A stretch of DNA of 64,000 nt from Telluria mixta (lineage in GTDB: Bacteria; Pseudomonadota; Gammaproteobacteria; Burkholderiales; Burkholderiaceae_D), in contig NZ_CP119520.1 in NCBI RefSeq assembly GCF_029223865.1, forward strand, positions 682,001 through 746,000, written 5' to 3'. Every line of letters begins with the position of its first letter. Positions within the stretch are counted from its first letter, which is position 1. The notes beneath the pieces are model-generated. The model had not been told where the DNA came from and searched no databases. It worked only from the letters and a program-made list of their open reading frames with translations. The translations under genes were made by a program, and so were the position numbers. Below are positions 9,482-16,867 of this stretch, piece after piece.

Positions 9482-10384
9482 ATGTCGATCGACCTGAAGC
9501 AACTGAAATACTTCCTGGCGGTGGCCGAAGAAAAAAGCTTCAGCCGCGCCGCCGAGCGCCTGCACATCTCGCAGCCGCCGCTGTCGCAGCAGATCATGAA
9601 GCTGGAGAGCGAGCTTGGCGTGCGCCTGTTCGCGCGCACGACGCGCAGCTTCGAGCTGACGGTCGCCGGCAAGGCGCTGATGCACGAAGCGGCCGACCTG
9701 CTGGGCCGCATGCGCATGACCATCGACACGATCCGCCAGATCGACCGCGGCGAAGTGGGCCGCCTGCGCGTGGGCATCGTTGGTTCGGCGATGTGGGGCC
9801 CGATCCCCGGCCTGCTGGAGCAGTTCCAGAGCCAGTTCCCGCGCGTGACGTGGACCATCCACGAACTCGGCCCGAACGACCAGTGGGACGCCTTGCGCGG
9901 CAAGCAGATCGACGTCGGTTTCTGGCGCGAGCCGAAGATCGACGAAGACATGCTGAGGAACGCCGGCCTGCGCCAGGAACTGGCTTTCCGCGAAGACGTG
10001 TGCGTCGCGATCAACGCCCAGCACCCGCTTGCGCAGCAGGACGCCATCGAGCTGATAGCCATCGCCGACGAGCCGATGCTGACCCTGCACCTGGACCAGT
10101 CGGCCGAGCCGCGCTACCTGATCCAGTGCTGCGTCAACGCGGGCTTCCAGCCGACGATCTTCCAGGAAGCCGCGGAGCCGCAGACGCTGCTCGCAATGGT
10201 CGGCGCGGGGCTGGGCGTGGCGCTGATGCCGTCGACGACGAGCCGCATCGGCTGGCCGGGCGTGCGGTTCCTGCCGGTCCGCACCAATCCGCCGTCGGCC
10301 AATCTGTACATCACCTATCCGACACAGGACGATGCGCCGGTGGTGCGGGCGTTTTTGAAGATCCTGAATCCGGCGGGCGAATGA
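9482..10384 (+). CDS. LysR-family transcriptional regulator
   Basis: A 300-residue LysR regulator: N-terminal winged HTH (LKQLKYFLAVAEEKSFSRAA, then ISQPPLSQQIMKLE) and a periplasmic-binding-protein-like effector domain from about residue 90. It starts seven bases after psuG in the same direction, so it is likely the third gene of the psuKG transcript. The N-terminal sequence is of the BenM/CatM-like branch, whose effectors are often small carboxylates. Its targets and effector cannot be read from sequence; the psu operon, the neighbouring pcp operon or a distant locus are all possible. Confidence 0.9.
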   Translation: MSIDLKQLKYFLAVAEEKSFSRAAERLHISQPPLSQQIMKLESELGVRLFARTTRSFELTVAGKALMHEAADLLGRMRMTIDTIRQIDRGEVGRLRVGIVGSAMWGPIPGLLEQFQSQFPRVTWTIHELGPNDQWDALRGKQIDVGFWREPKIDEDMLRNAGLRQELAFREDVCVAINAQHPLAQQDAIELIAIADEPMLTLHLDQSAEPRYLIQCCVNAGFQPTIFQEAAEPQTLLAMVGAGLGVALMPSTTSRIGWPGVRFLPVRTNPPSANLYITYPTQDDAPVVRAFLKILNPAGE

Positions 10385-10387
10385 CGC

Positions 10388-11059
10388 TTAATGCGTCGCG
10401 CCGCCCGCCTCCTGGGTATCGGTCTCCGTCACCACCGCCACTTCCACCGCGATCCTGAGCGCATCGACGATATCGCGCAGCGCCATCGACGGCGGCCGCT
10501 CCGGCCGGTCTGCCGCCTGCTCGGGCAGGAACGGCACGTGGATGAAGCCCGCCTTCAGCGGCTGCCCAACCGCGTGGTGCATCAATCCATAGAACACGTG
10601 GTTGCACACGAACGTGCCGGCCGTCTGCGACACGCCGGAAGGAAAGCCGCGCAGGCGCAGCGCCTTCACGATGGCCTTGACGGGCAAGGTGGTGAAATAG
10701 GCGGCCGGGCCATCGGCCGCGATGGGCGTGTCGACAGGCTGGTTGCCCGCGTTGTCGCGGATCGACGCGTCGTCGACGTTGATGGCCACGCGCTCCAGCG
10801 AAATCTCGGAGCGGCCGCCGGCCTGGCCGACGGCGATCACGATGTCGGGCTTGACGCCCGCGATGGATTCGCGCAGCACGTCGAGGGCGGTGCCGAACAC
10901 GCACGGCAGTTGGCGCGCGACGACCGTAAAGCCCGGCCCGGACCAGCCGTCCAGCGCGCGCACGGCTTCCAACGACGGGTTGATGGCGGCGCCGTTGAAG
11001 GGTTCGAATCCGGTCAGCAGGACGGTCTTCGTGGGGGTTTCGGTAGTGGATGCGGTCAT
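10388..11059 (-). CDS. pcp: Pyroglutamyl-peptidase I (pyrrolidone-carboxylate peptidase)
   Basis: Removes N-terminal pyroglutamate (5-oxoproline) from peptides in the cytoplasm. It has 223 residues. VLLTGFEPFNGAAINPS is the N-terminal family signature. The catalytic Glu is in GQAGGRSEISLERVA, the Cys in AGTFVCNHVFYGLMH and the His in GFIHVPFLPEQ. It is the last gene of a three-gene operon with DUF979 (seven bases upstream) and DUF969. This gene order recurs widely in bacteria and suggests the two membrane proteins handle pyroglutamate or pyroglutamyl peptides. Confidence 0.96.
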   Translation of the reverse strand: MTASTTETPTKTVLLTGFEPFNGAAINPSLEAVRALDGWSGPGFTVVARQLPCVFGTALDVLRESIAGVKPDIVIAVGQAGGRSEISLERVAINVDDASIRDNAGNQPVDTPIAADGPAAYFTTLPVKAIVKALRLRGFPSGVSQTAGTFVCNHVFYGLMHHAVGQPLKAGFIHVPFLPEQAADRPERPPSMALRDIVDALRIAVEVAVVTETDTQEAGGATH

Positions 11060-11066
11060 GGTCGGC

Positions 11067-12023
11067 TCATCGATACATCAGAAAGTACAGCAGGACGATA
11101 TTCGCGCCCAGCAGCGGCAACGCGGTCGGCAGCTGGGCCTTGATCACGGCATTCTTGTCGGGCAGTTCGAGCAGTGCCGCCGGCACGATGTTGAAATTCG
11201 CCGCCATCGGCGTCATCAGGGTGCCGCAATATGCGCTGAACATGCCGATCGCGGCCATCACGGCCGGATTCGCATGGTACACCCCGACCAGCACCGGAAT
11301 CCCGATGCCGCCCGCGATGACGGGGAACGCGGCAAAGCCGTTGCCCATCACGACGGTAAATAATGCCATGCCCACGCAGAACGCGGCGCAGGCCAGCAGG
11401 CGCGAATCGAGCGGAATATAACTCGTCGCGACGTGGGCCACGGCCTTGCCCACGCCGGCCTCGGAAAACAGCAGCCCGAGCACGGCCAGCATGTGCGGCA
11501 GCACGACGGCCCAGCTCATCGCGTCGATCAGGCGCCGCGCCTCGCGCACGCCCTGCAGCGGCGTCGCGCGCGTGAGCCAGCAGGCGAGCGCCAGCGCGGC
11601 GATGCTGCCGCAGCCCATGCTCACGAGCGTCAGGTTCTTCGGGTCCAGCAGGAAGCTCGTGCCGATGCGGACGTCCTTCAGCACGACGGAACCGAGCATG
11701 GTCACGACGGGAATCGCCAGCGCCGGCACGAGCAGGCGGTTGCCCAGCCGCGCCGCGGTGGTTTTTCGTTGCTCTTCCGGCAGGACGTCCGCCTTCCCCG
11801 GCCGCACGAAACCGAACCCGGCGACCAGCGCCATCACGATCATCAGCACGCCCGCCACGGCCGGCGGCAGGCGCTCGCCCAGCAGGTAGACGAGTGCGTA
11901 CAGGCCCCAGAACAGCGCTGTCGTGAAGCGGCGCGGGTTTGTTTCGTCGCGCAGCGTCATGAGCGCGCAGGCCGCGAACAGCAGGCCGACGAGCAGGTAG
12001 AAAAAATCGAGCGACACGATCAT
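11067..12023 (-). CDS. DUF979 integral membrane protein
   Basis: A 318-residue polytopic inner-membrane protein with roughly eight to nine hydrophobic segments (for example FFYLLVGLLFAACALM, AGVLMIVMALVAGFGFV and ALPLLGANIVLLYFLMY). The NGFAAFPVIAGGIGIPVL and PMAANFNIVPAALLELP segments are characteristic of DUF979. Its ATG overlaps the DUF969 stop (ATGA), indicating a two-subunit system made in equal amounts. Linkage to pcp suggests transport of pyroglutamate or a related compound. I know of no biochemical demonstration and none is visible here. Confidence 0.88.
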   Translation of the reverse strand: MIVSLDFFYLLVGLLFAACALMTLRDETNPRRFTTALFWGLYALVYLLGERLPPAVAGVLMIVMALVAGFGFVRPGKADVLPEEQRKTTAARLGNRLLVPALAIPVVTMLGSVVLKDVRIGTSFLLDPKNLTLVSMGCGSIAALALACWLTRATPLQGVREARRLIDAMSWAVVLPHMLAVLGLLFSEAGVGKAVAHVATSYIPLDSRLLACAAFCVGMALFTVVMGNGFAAFPVIAGGIGIPVLVGVYHANPAVMAAIGMFSAYCGTLMTPMAANFNIVPAALLELPDKNAVIKAQLPTALPLLGANIVLLYFLMYR

Positions 12024-12709
12024 CTTGCGGTCTCGCGGCGGATGCGGGCGTCGAGCCGGCGCAGGTTCCACGCATGGATCACGAACGCCGTCACCGCCGT
12101 CGGGATGCCCCACAGCGCCATGTGGATGGGATCGACGTCCAGGCCTTCGGCTTTCAGGATCGTCTGCATCAGCACGATGGCACCGAACGCGACGAACACA
12201 TCCTCGCCGAAGAACAGGCCGACATTGTCCGTGGCCGCGCTCATCGCCCGGATGCGCTGGCGCAGCGGTTCGGAGAGCGTCCCGTGGCGCGCCTCGGCCG
12301 CCGCCTCGGCCATCGGCGCGACGAGCGGGCGCACCATGTTCGGATGGCCGCCCAGGCTCGTGAGACCGAACGCGGCCGCCACTTCGCGCGCCAGCAGGTA
12401 CACGGTCAGCAAACGGCCCGTCGTGGCCGAGCGGATGCGCGCGATGCTGGCCTGCGCATGTTCCTTGAGGCCGAAGCGTTCCAGCAGGCCGATCGCGGCC
12501 AGCGGCAGCAACAGGATCAGCGGCAGGTTGCGGGTCTTGATGAACGCCGTGCCGAGCGATTCCAGCAGGTGCGGCAGCGGCAGGTGCGCGGCCCAGCCGG
12601 TCACGCCGCAGGCCACGATCACGACGAGCACCGGATTGGCCCGCAACACGAATCCGGCGGCGACGGCCGCGATGCCGAGCAGCGGCCACAGGTTGACGGC
12701 AGATTGCAT
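12020..12709 (-). CDS. DUF969 integral membrane protein
   Basis: A 229-residue polytopic membrane protein and first gene of the DUF969-DUF979-pcp operon. Hydrophobic segments include LWPLLGIAAVAAGFVL, NPVLVVIVACGVTGWAA, LILLLPLAAIGLL and a C-terminal IPTAVTAFVIHAWNL. The conserved GGHPNMVRPLVAPMAEAAAE and SAATDNVGLFFGEDVF segments identify the family. DUF969 and DUF979 resemble the two halves of a permease, but the substrate has to be inferred from pcp. The 205 bases upstream to 12914 hold only presumed promoters. Confidence 0.87.
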   Translation of the reverse strand: MQSAVNLWPLLGIAAVAAGFVLRANPVLVVIVACGVTGWAAHLPLPHLLESLGTAFIKTRNLPLILLLPLAAIGLLERFGLKEHAQASIARIRSATTGRLLTVYLLAREVAAAFGLTSLGGHPNMVRPLVAPMAEAAAEARHGTLSEPLRQRIRAMSAATDNVGLFFGEDVFVAFGAIVLMQTILKAEGLDVDPIHMALWGIPTAVTAFVIHAWNLRRLDARIRRETAR

Positions 12710-12914
12710 GATCCTCCAGCGGTTGTGGTTGCGTGCAGAATCTTACCGTACAGCTAGCTCTGCGCTTCTCGCGCTTCGTGCATTCAATGGTGCCGTCGCT
12801 TCCCCACGACGCACGGCCCACCTGCACACAAGCGGCCGGCATGCTTTGCGCGCACGCATGGCCTACGGGACGATGCGCGCTAAGCTCGATGCCGTTTCCA
12901 TCGGAGGTTCGGCC

Positions 12915-14078
12915 ATGACTGTCTTCGAACGCGCGCTACGCTGGGTTGTCGTCGGCTGCCTGCTGCTGGGCTTGTCCAGCTGCGGTGGCGACGTGGGCAT
13001 CGGCATCGGGATCGGCTGGTACCACGAGCCCGACCACCCATGGCCCGACCATCCCGACTGGCCCAGCTGGCCCGACCGGCCGCAGGGCGCCACGGGCCTG
13101 TTTCCGATCGCGGGCGACATCTGCGGGCAATGCACCGGCTCCCAGGATGGCACCGGGTCCAGGGCGCGCTTCAACGGCCCGCAGGGCATCACGGCGGACG
13201 CGGCGGGCAATCTGTACGTGGCGGAAAGCGCCAGCGCTACCGTGCGCAAGATTTCTCCCGACGGTGCGGTGACGACGCTGGCGGGCACGCGCGGCGCCGT
13301 CGGTTATGCGGACGGCACCGGCGCGGCGGCCCGCTTCAACGATCCGAGCCGGCTCGTCGCGGACGGCAAGGGCAATGTGTACGTGACGGACAGCGGCAAC
13401 TCCGTCATCCGCCGCGTGGCACCGGACGGCACGACGACGACCATCGCCGGCGACGGCACGTGCGGCAGCGCGGATGGCCGGGGCGTGGGTGCGCGCTTCT
13501 GCAGGCCGCGCGGCATCGCGCTGGACCGCCTGGGCAACCTGTGGGTGGCCGACACCGGCAACCACATGCTGCGCCGCATCGACACGAACGGCAACGTCAC
13601 GACGGTGGCCGGCTCCCCGGGCGTGTGCGGCAGCCGCGACGGCAACGGCGGCCAGGCGCAGTTCTGCGAACCGCAGGATGTGGGCGTCGACAACTGGAAC
13701 AACGTCTACGTCGTCGACACAGGCAATTCGACGATCCGCATGGTGAACGACAAGGGTATCGTGTCCACCTTGGCCGGCCAGCCGGGACGCTGCGACGCCG
13801 TGGACGGCAGCCCGGGCGTCTCGCGCCTGTGCGCACCGGGCGGCATCGCGGTCGACGGCAACGATTTATATATCGCCGACACGGGCAACTCGACGATCCG
13901 CCGCATCAACCTGGACAACGTGACGAGCACGGTGGCCGGCGTGCCCGGCCACGCCGGCATTACCCTCGGCGCCCTGCCCGGCAGCCTGGACCGGCCGATC
14001 GGCGTGGCGCTGGCGCCCGACCGCTCGATCGCGCTCACGACGCACAATATCGTCGTGAAGCTGTTGCCGGCGAAATGA
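12915..14078 (+). CDS. NHL-repeat lipoprotein
   Basis: A 387-residue predicted lipoprotein: N-terminal hydrophobic segment followed by the lipobox LGLSSCGG. A short Pro/Trp/Asp-rich linker (YHEPDHPWPDHPDWPSW) then leads into five to six NHL beta-propeller repeats, each of the form ARFN-P-GI--D--GNLYVAD--N--IR-I---G-VTTLAG. A strong GGAGG lies seven bases before the ATG at 12915, which decides the start. NHL propellers bind proteins, nucleic acids or ligands; nothing here identifies the partner. It stands alone and is convergent with the YciI gene, whose stop codon it directly abuts. Confidence 0.85.
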   Translation: MTVFERALRWVVVGCLLLGLSSCGGDVGIGIGIGWYHEPDHPWPDHPDWPSWPDRPQGATGLFPIAGDICGQCTGSQDGTGSRARFNGPQGITADAAGNLYVAESASATVRKISPDGAVTTLAGTRGAVGYADGTGAAARFNDPSRLVADGKGNVYVTDSGNSVIRRVAPDGTTTTIAGDGTCGSADGRGVGARFCRPRGIALDRLGNLWVADTGNHMLRRIDTNGNVTTVAGSPGVCGSRDGNGGQAQFCEPQDVGVDNWNNVYVVDTGNSTIRMVNDKGIVSTLAGQPGRCDAVDGSPGVSRLCAPGGIAVDGNDLYIADTGNSTIRRINLDNVTSTVAGVPGHAGITLGALPGSLDRPIGVALAPDRSIALTTHNIVVKLLPAK

Positions 14079-14381
14079 TTACTCTGGGCGGATCGGCGTG
14101 CTGGCGTCCTGGCCAACAACTGTGATCCACGGCCGCACATGCCACTGCGTGACGAGCCCGTGGACCACGTACGGATCGGCACGGGCGAAGCGCTCGGCGG
14201 CGTCCGACGATTCGCCGCTGAACAGCAGCACGGCCTTGTCGGCCGGGTCGGCCAGCGCGCCGGCGATGACGATCTCGCCGCGCTGCTGGGCTTCCCAGGC
14301 CAGCTTCAGGTGGTCGTTGCGGAATTCGCCGCGGCGCTCCAGGTAGTCCGGGGCCAGGTCATAGATCAGCAGAAAGTGCAC
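14079..14381 (-). CDS. YciI-family protein
   Basis: A 100-residue single-domain YCII protein with ferredoxin-like fold. It starts with GTG at 14381 (MHFLLIYDLAPDYLERR) and has the conserved HLKLAWEAQQRGEIVIAGALADPADKAVLLF core. The conserved His of this family and the Asp of the DPADKA loop are present and may form the active site known from dehalogenase-like relatives. Cellular role unknown. The gene is monocistronic and meets the NHL gene tail to tail with no spacing. Confidence 0.85.
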   Translation of the reverse strand: MHFLLIYDLAPDYLERRGEFRNDHLKLAWEAQQRGEIVIAGALADPADKAVLLFSGESSDAAERFARADPYVVHGLVTQWHVRPWITVVGQDASTPIRPE

Positions 14382-14496
14382 AGTATGTCTCCGTAAAAAT
14401 GCGGTGTGCGGACATGGTAATCGCTTCGGCGCGGCGGCGGCGTGTCAAGGCGGTTTGCACAACGTCGACCACGGCGCCGCATGACAGGATGGTGCG

Positions 14497-15036
14497 ATGA
14501 AACGACATCACATCACACTGGGTGCGTCTACCACGGCCGGCGGCACCGTGACCTCGGCGAGCGCGCTGGTCTCGATCAACGGCGTCCGGATTGCGCTGGA
14601 GGGCGACACAGTCGATTGCCGGACGTGCGGCAGCACAGGCGTGATCCGCTGCGTCGGCCCGCGCATTCCGGAGCGCTACAACGGCAAGCAGGTCGCGCTG
14701 GAGAACGACTTGTGCATCTGCAACTGCCCGAGGCCGCCCAGGCTGGTTGCGAACCAGACGCACAAGGTGCAGTTCATTGATGATGGCAATACGCGATGGG
14801 TAGCACCAAAAAACCTTGAGGAAGGAAAGCATGGCGCCGCTTATGACCAGCGTTTCCAGCTCCTTGATCACCTGACGCACGTTCCACTGGCACGACAGCC
14901 GTACCGTCTGAAGCACGGCTCGACGATCGTCGAAGGGGTGACCGACGAGGACGGGTACACGGTTCCCATCCCGACGGGGGCGAATAGCGATACCGTCGAG
15001 TGGTATATCCTTGGCGAGAACCCTCATGGCAAATAG
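14497..15036 (+). CDS. PAAR-domain protein with C-terminal beta-rich extension (T6SS spike tip)
   Basis: A 179-residue putative type VI secretion spike-tip protein. Residues about 8-90 are a PAAR-like domain (TTAGGTVTSASALVSINGVRIALEGD, then CICNCPRPPRLVANQ). Residues about 115-175 form a small transthyretin-like extension (DQRFQLLDHLTHVPLARQPY, then VEGVTDEDGYT) often placed between PAAR and its effector. It is followed with an 11-base overlap by a membrane-active candidate toxin and then a likely immunity gene. No other T6SS gene lies in the window, so this would be an orphan cassette relying on a T6SS elsewhere. Base composition is clearly less GC-rich from here to about 15.8 kb. Confidence 0.85.
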   Translation: MKRHHITLGASTTAGGTVTSASALVSINGVRIALEGDTVDCRTCGSTGVIRCVGPRIPERYNGKQVALENDLCICNCPRPPRLVANQTHKVQFIDDGNTRWVAPKNLEEGKHGAAYDQRFQLLDHLTHVPLARQPYRLKHGSTIVEGVTDEDGYTVPIPTGANSDTVEWYILGENPHGK

Positions 15037-15808
15037 CTCGGCAATCCGGGTATTCTCCAGTGGCGGTGTGGCATCTACTCCGACTTCGGATACCAGAGCG
15101 GTTCAAGCGCGCGGCAACGAACTGGAAACAGCGCTTCACTTATTGGAAACCGAAGCCGCCGCGTTCGCGAAAACCATCGTCGTCGATCCAGCGGCGCGGA
15201 TGGAATATACAAACAAGACAAAGGCAGCAGTTGCTGAACTTATCGAACTGGTCAGGCAACGCAAGATTACGCCTCATGAGGCAGCATGCACGGCCAACGC
15301 AATGCGTAACCAGATCATGATGCTGGCCCGGTCCCGGCTCTCGGACTTCGGTGCCGCCCTATCGACCAACATGAAGGCGAATGGGTATCCACTATCATTA
15401 TTGGAAGCGAAATATTCCAGCAAGCGTTTTGGCCGAGTGTTTTCTAGTTTGACGCAGGCAGAGCGCGATCTGGTATGGATCGATATCGTCCACGCTGCGG
15501 GGCGCTCGAATCCTGCCGTCAATTTACGGGTGAAGTGGTTCGGCATGGCTGGACGAACATTTCTCGTGACGTCACTAGCTTTTGCTGTGTACAACGTCAC
15601 AACAGCACCCGATCACGAGCGTCAGGCCGTCAAGGAAGGCGTGAACATCGCTGGCGGGGCAATTGGCGGTGCGATTGGCTCGGTAGCCGCGCTCGCGCTA
15701 GTCAGTAATCCGGCTGGATGGGTTGTCGGAGTGGCCATGTTCGTTGGCGCGATGGGTGCTGGGATAGGGTCAAGCGAACTGTTCGATTATTTTTGGCCCG
15801 AGCGATGA
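15026..15808 (+). CDS. Candidate T6SS membrane-active effector (glycine-zipper hydrophobic C-terminus)
   Basis: A 260-residue protein, no named family recognised. Residues 1-170 are soluble and mostly helical. The C-terminal third has three hydrophobic segments: RTFLVTSLAFAVYN near 177-190, a Gly/Ala zipper IAGGAIGGAIGSVAALALV near 208-226, and WVVGVAMFVGAMGAGIG near 232-248. Such glycine-zipper tails occur in pore-forming or membrane-inserting toxins. The ATG at 15026 lies inside the end of the PAAR gene, and the stop overlaps the next start (ATGA), so all three genes are coupled. The low-GC sequence suggests horizontal acquisition. Toxic activity is inferred from context only. Confidence 0.7.
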   Translation: MANSSAIRVFSSGGVASTPTSDTRAVQARGNELETALHLLETEAAAFAKTIVVDPAARMEYTNKTKAAVAELIELVRQRKITPHEAACTANAMRNQIMMLARSRLSDFGAALSTNMKANGYPLSLLEAKYSSKRFGRVFSSLTQAERDLVWIDIVHAAGRSNPAVNLRVKWFGMAGRTFLVTSLAFAVYNVTTAPDHERQAVKEGVNIAGGAIGGAIGSVAALALVSNPAGWVVGVAMFVGAMGAGIGSSELFDYFWPER

Positions 15809-16215
15809 GGCGTATCCAGCGATTCACTTTGGTGCCACCCGGAAGCACGTCAGACTCTTCCCAATTGGTCTCGGACGGGCAAGTGACATCGGTACATGTA
15901 CCCGGCATCGCCATCCTCGATCAATTCGAGACCTCCGCCGGCTACCTGCTCGTGACCGATCAGGATTGCCCGTTCGAAGAGACATTTCATTTCGTCCTGC
16001 TCGATCACGATTTGCACATCCGCGCGCACCGCAGCCTGGGTGCCGCCTTCTCGTTCGTTCCCGGTACCCAGGTGCGGACGCTGGAAGACGTGGTCTGGGA
16101 AGACGACGAGCATTTCCTGGCCATCCTAACCGGCCCTGCCGAACGCTGGCGGTTCACCATCCGACAGTCCGGCATTCCCTTCATTCATCCGCGCCTGACC
16201 GCGACACGGGTCTGA
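15805..16215 (+). CDS. Putative immunity protein to the adjacent T6SS effector
   Basis: A 136-residue soluble protein with no signal peptide and no recognised family. It begins MRRIQRFTLVPPG and is predicted mainly beta (VPGIAILDQFETSAGYLLVT, DEHFLAILTGPAERW). Its ATG overlaps the effector stop by four bases, the usual layout for effector-immunity pairs. A soluble immunity partner for a membrane toxin would be slightly unusual, so an adaptor or chaperone role is an alternative. Confidence 0.55.
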   Translation: MRRIQRFTLVPPGSTSDSSQLVSDGQVTSVHVPGIAILDQFETSAGYLLVTDQDCPFEETFHFVLLDHDLHIRAHRSLGAAFSFVPGTQVRTLEDVVWEDDEHFLAILTGPAERWRFTIRQSGIPFIHPRLTATRV

Positions 16216-16324
16216 CCGTGCCCTACGGTACCGTGCGTAGCCGGCAGCCAGCCTTATGCCACACTTGACTTCTCCCGCCGGCCCGCTCGTCCCCTCTGCC
16301 GGCACGACCTTTTCTGGAGGAACC

Positions 16325-16867
16325 ATGCCCAAATCGACGATTGCCGGCCACCCGCTGCACCCGATGCTGATCGTGGCGCCGGCCGCCCTGATTCCGTTCG
16401 GTTTCATCCTCGACGCCATGCACCGCGCGACGGACAACGACGACTATGCGAACGCCGCCTTCTACAGCCTGACCGGCGGGCTCATCGGCGGTCTCGCGGC
16501 CGGGGTCGCCGGGGCGATGGATTACCTGGAAATCGAGAACGAGACCGAGGTCAAGCAGACAGCCAACGTGCACGCGATGTTGAATGGCGGCGCGCTTGCG
16601 GTGACGGCCGCCAATCTTGCGCTGCGGCGTAACGGCTACAAGCACACGGGCGGGTCGCTGGCGCTGTCCGCAATCGCGGCCATCGGCGTGGTCGTGTCCG
16701 GCTGGTTCGGTGGCCGCATGGTCTACGAACATGGGATGCGCGTAAAAGGCGTCAGCCCCGTCGAGCATGCGCCCGAGGCGAAGATGCTGCCGGGCGACGA
16801 GCGCGTCGTGCAGGCGCTGCACGACGTGGAACGTTACGCGCCCTCGTCCGGCCCCATGCTGCACTAG
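16325..16867 (+). CDS. DUF2231 membrane protein
   Basis: A 180-residue inner-membrane protein with four predicted transmembrane helices. The N-terminal signature STIAGHPLHPMLIVAPAALIPFGF is typical of DUF2231. Later segments are GGLIGGLAAGVAGAMDYLEI, LAVTAANLALR and LSAIAAIGVVVSGWFGG. The GGAGG at 16317-16321 fixes the ATG at 16325. Function unknown; some family members have heme-binding or redox-associated contexts, which is not evident here. Its stop codon is embedded in CTAG shared with the convergent GH54 gene. Confidence 0.88.
   Translation: MPKSTIAGHPLHPMLIVAPAALIPFGFILDAMHRATDNDDYANAAFYSLTGGLIGGLAAGVAGAMDYLEIENETEVKQTANVHAMLNGGALAVTAANLALRRNGYKHTGGSLALSAIAAIGVVVSGWFGGRMVYEHGMRVKGVSPVEHAPEAKMLPGDERVVQALHDVERYAPSSGPMLH

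Noticed and set aside
11433..12914. Upstream extension of the NHL-repeat frame
   Set aside because: It runs antisense through DUF979/DUF969. The GGAGG site, ATG at 12915, signal peptide and lipobox fix the true start.
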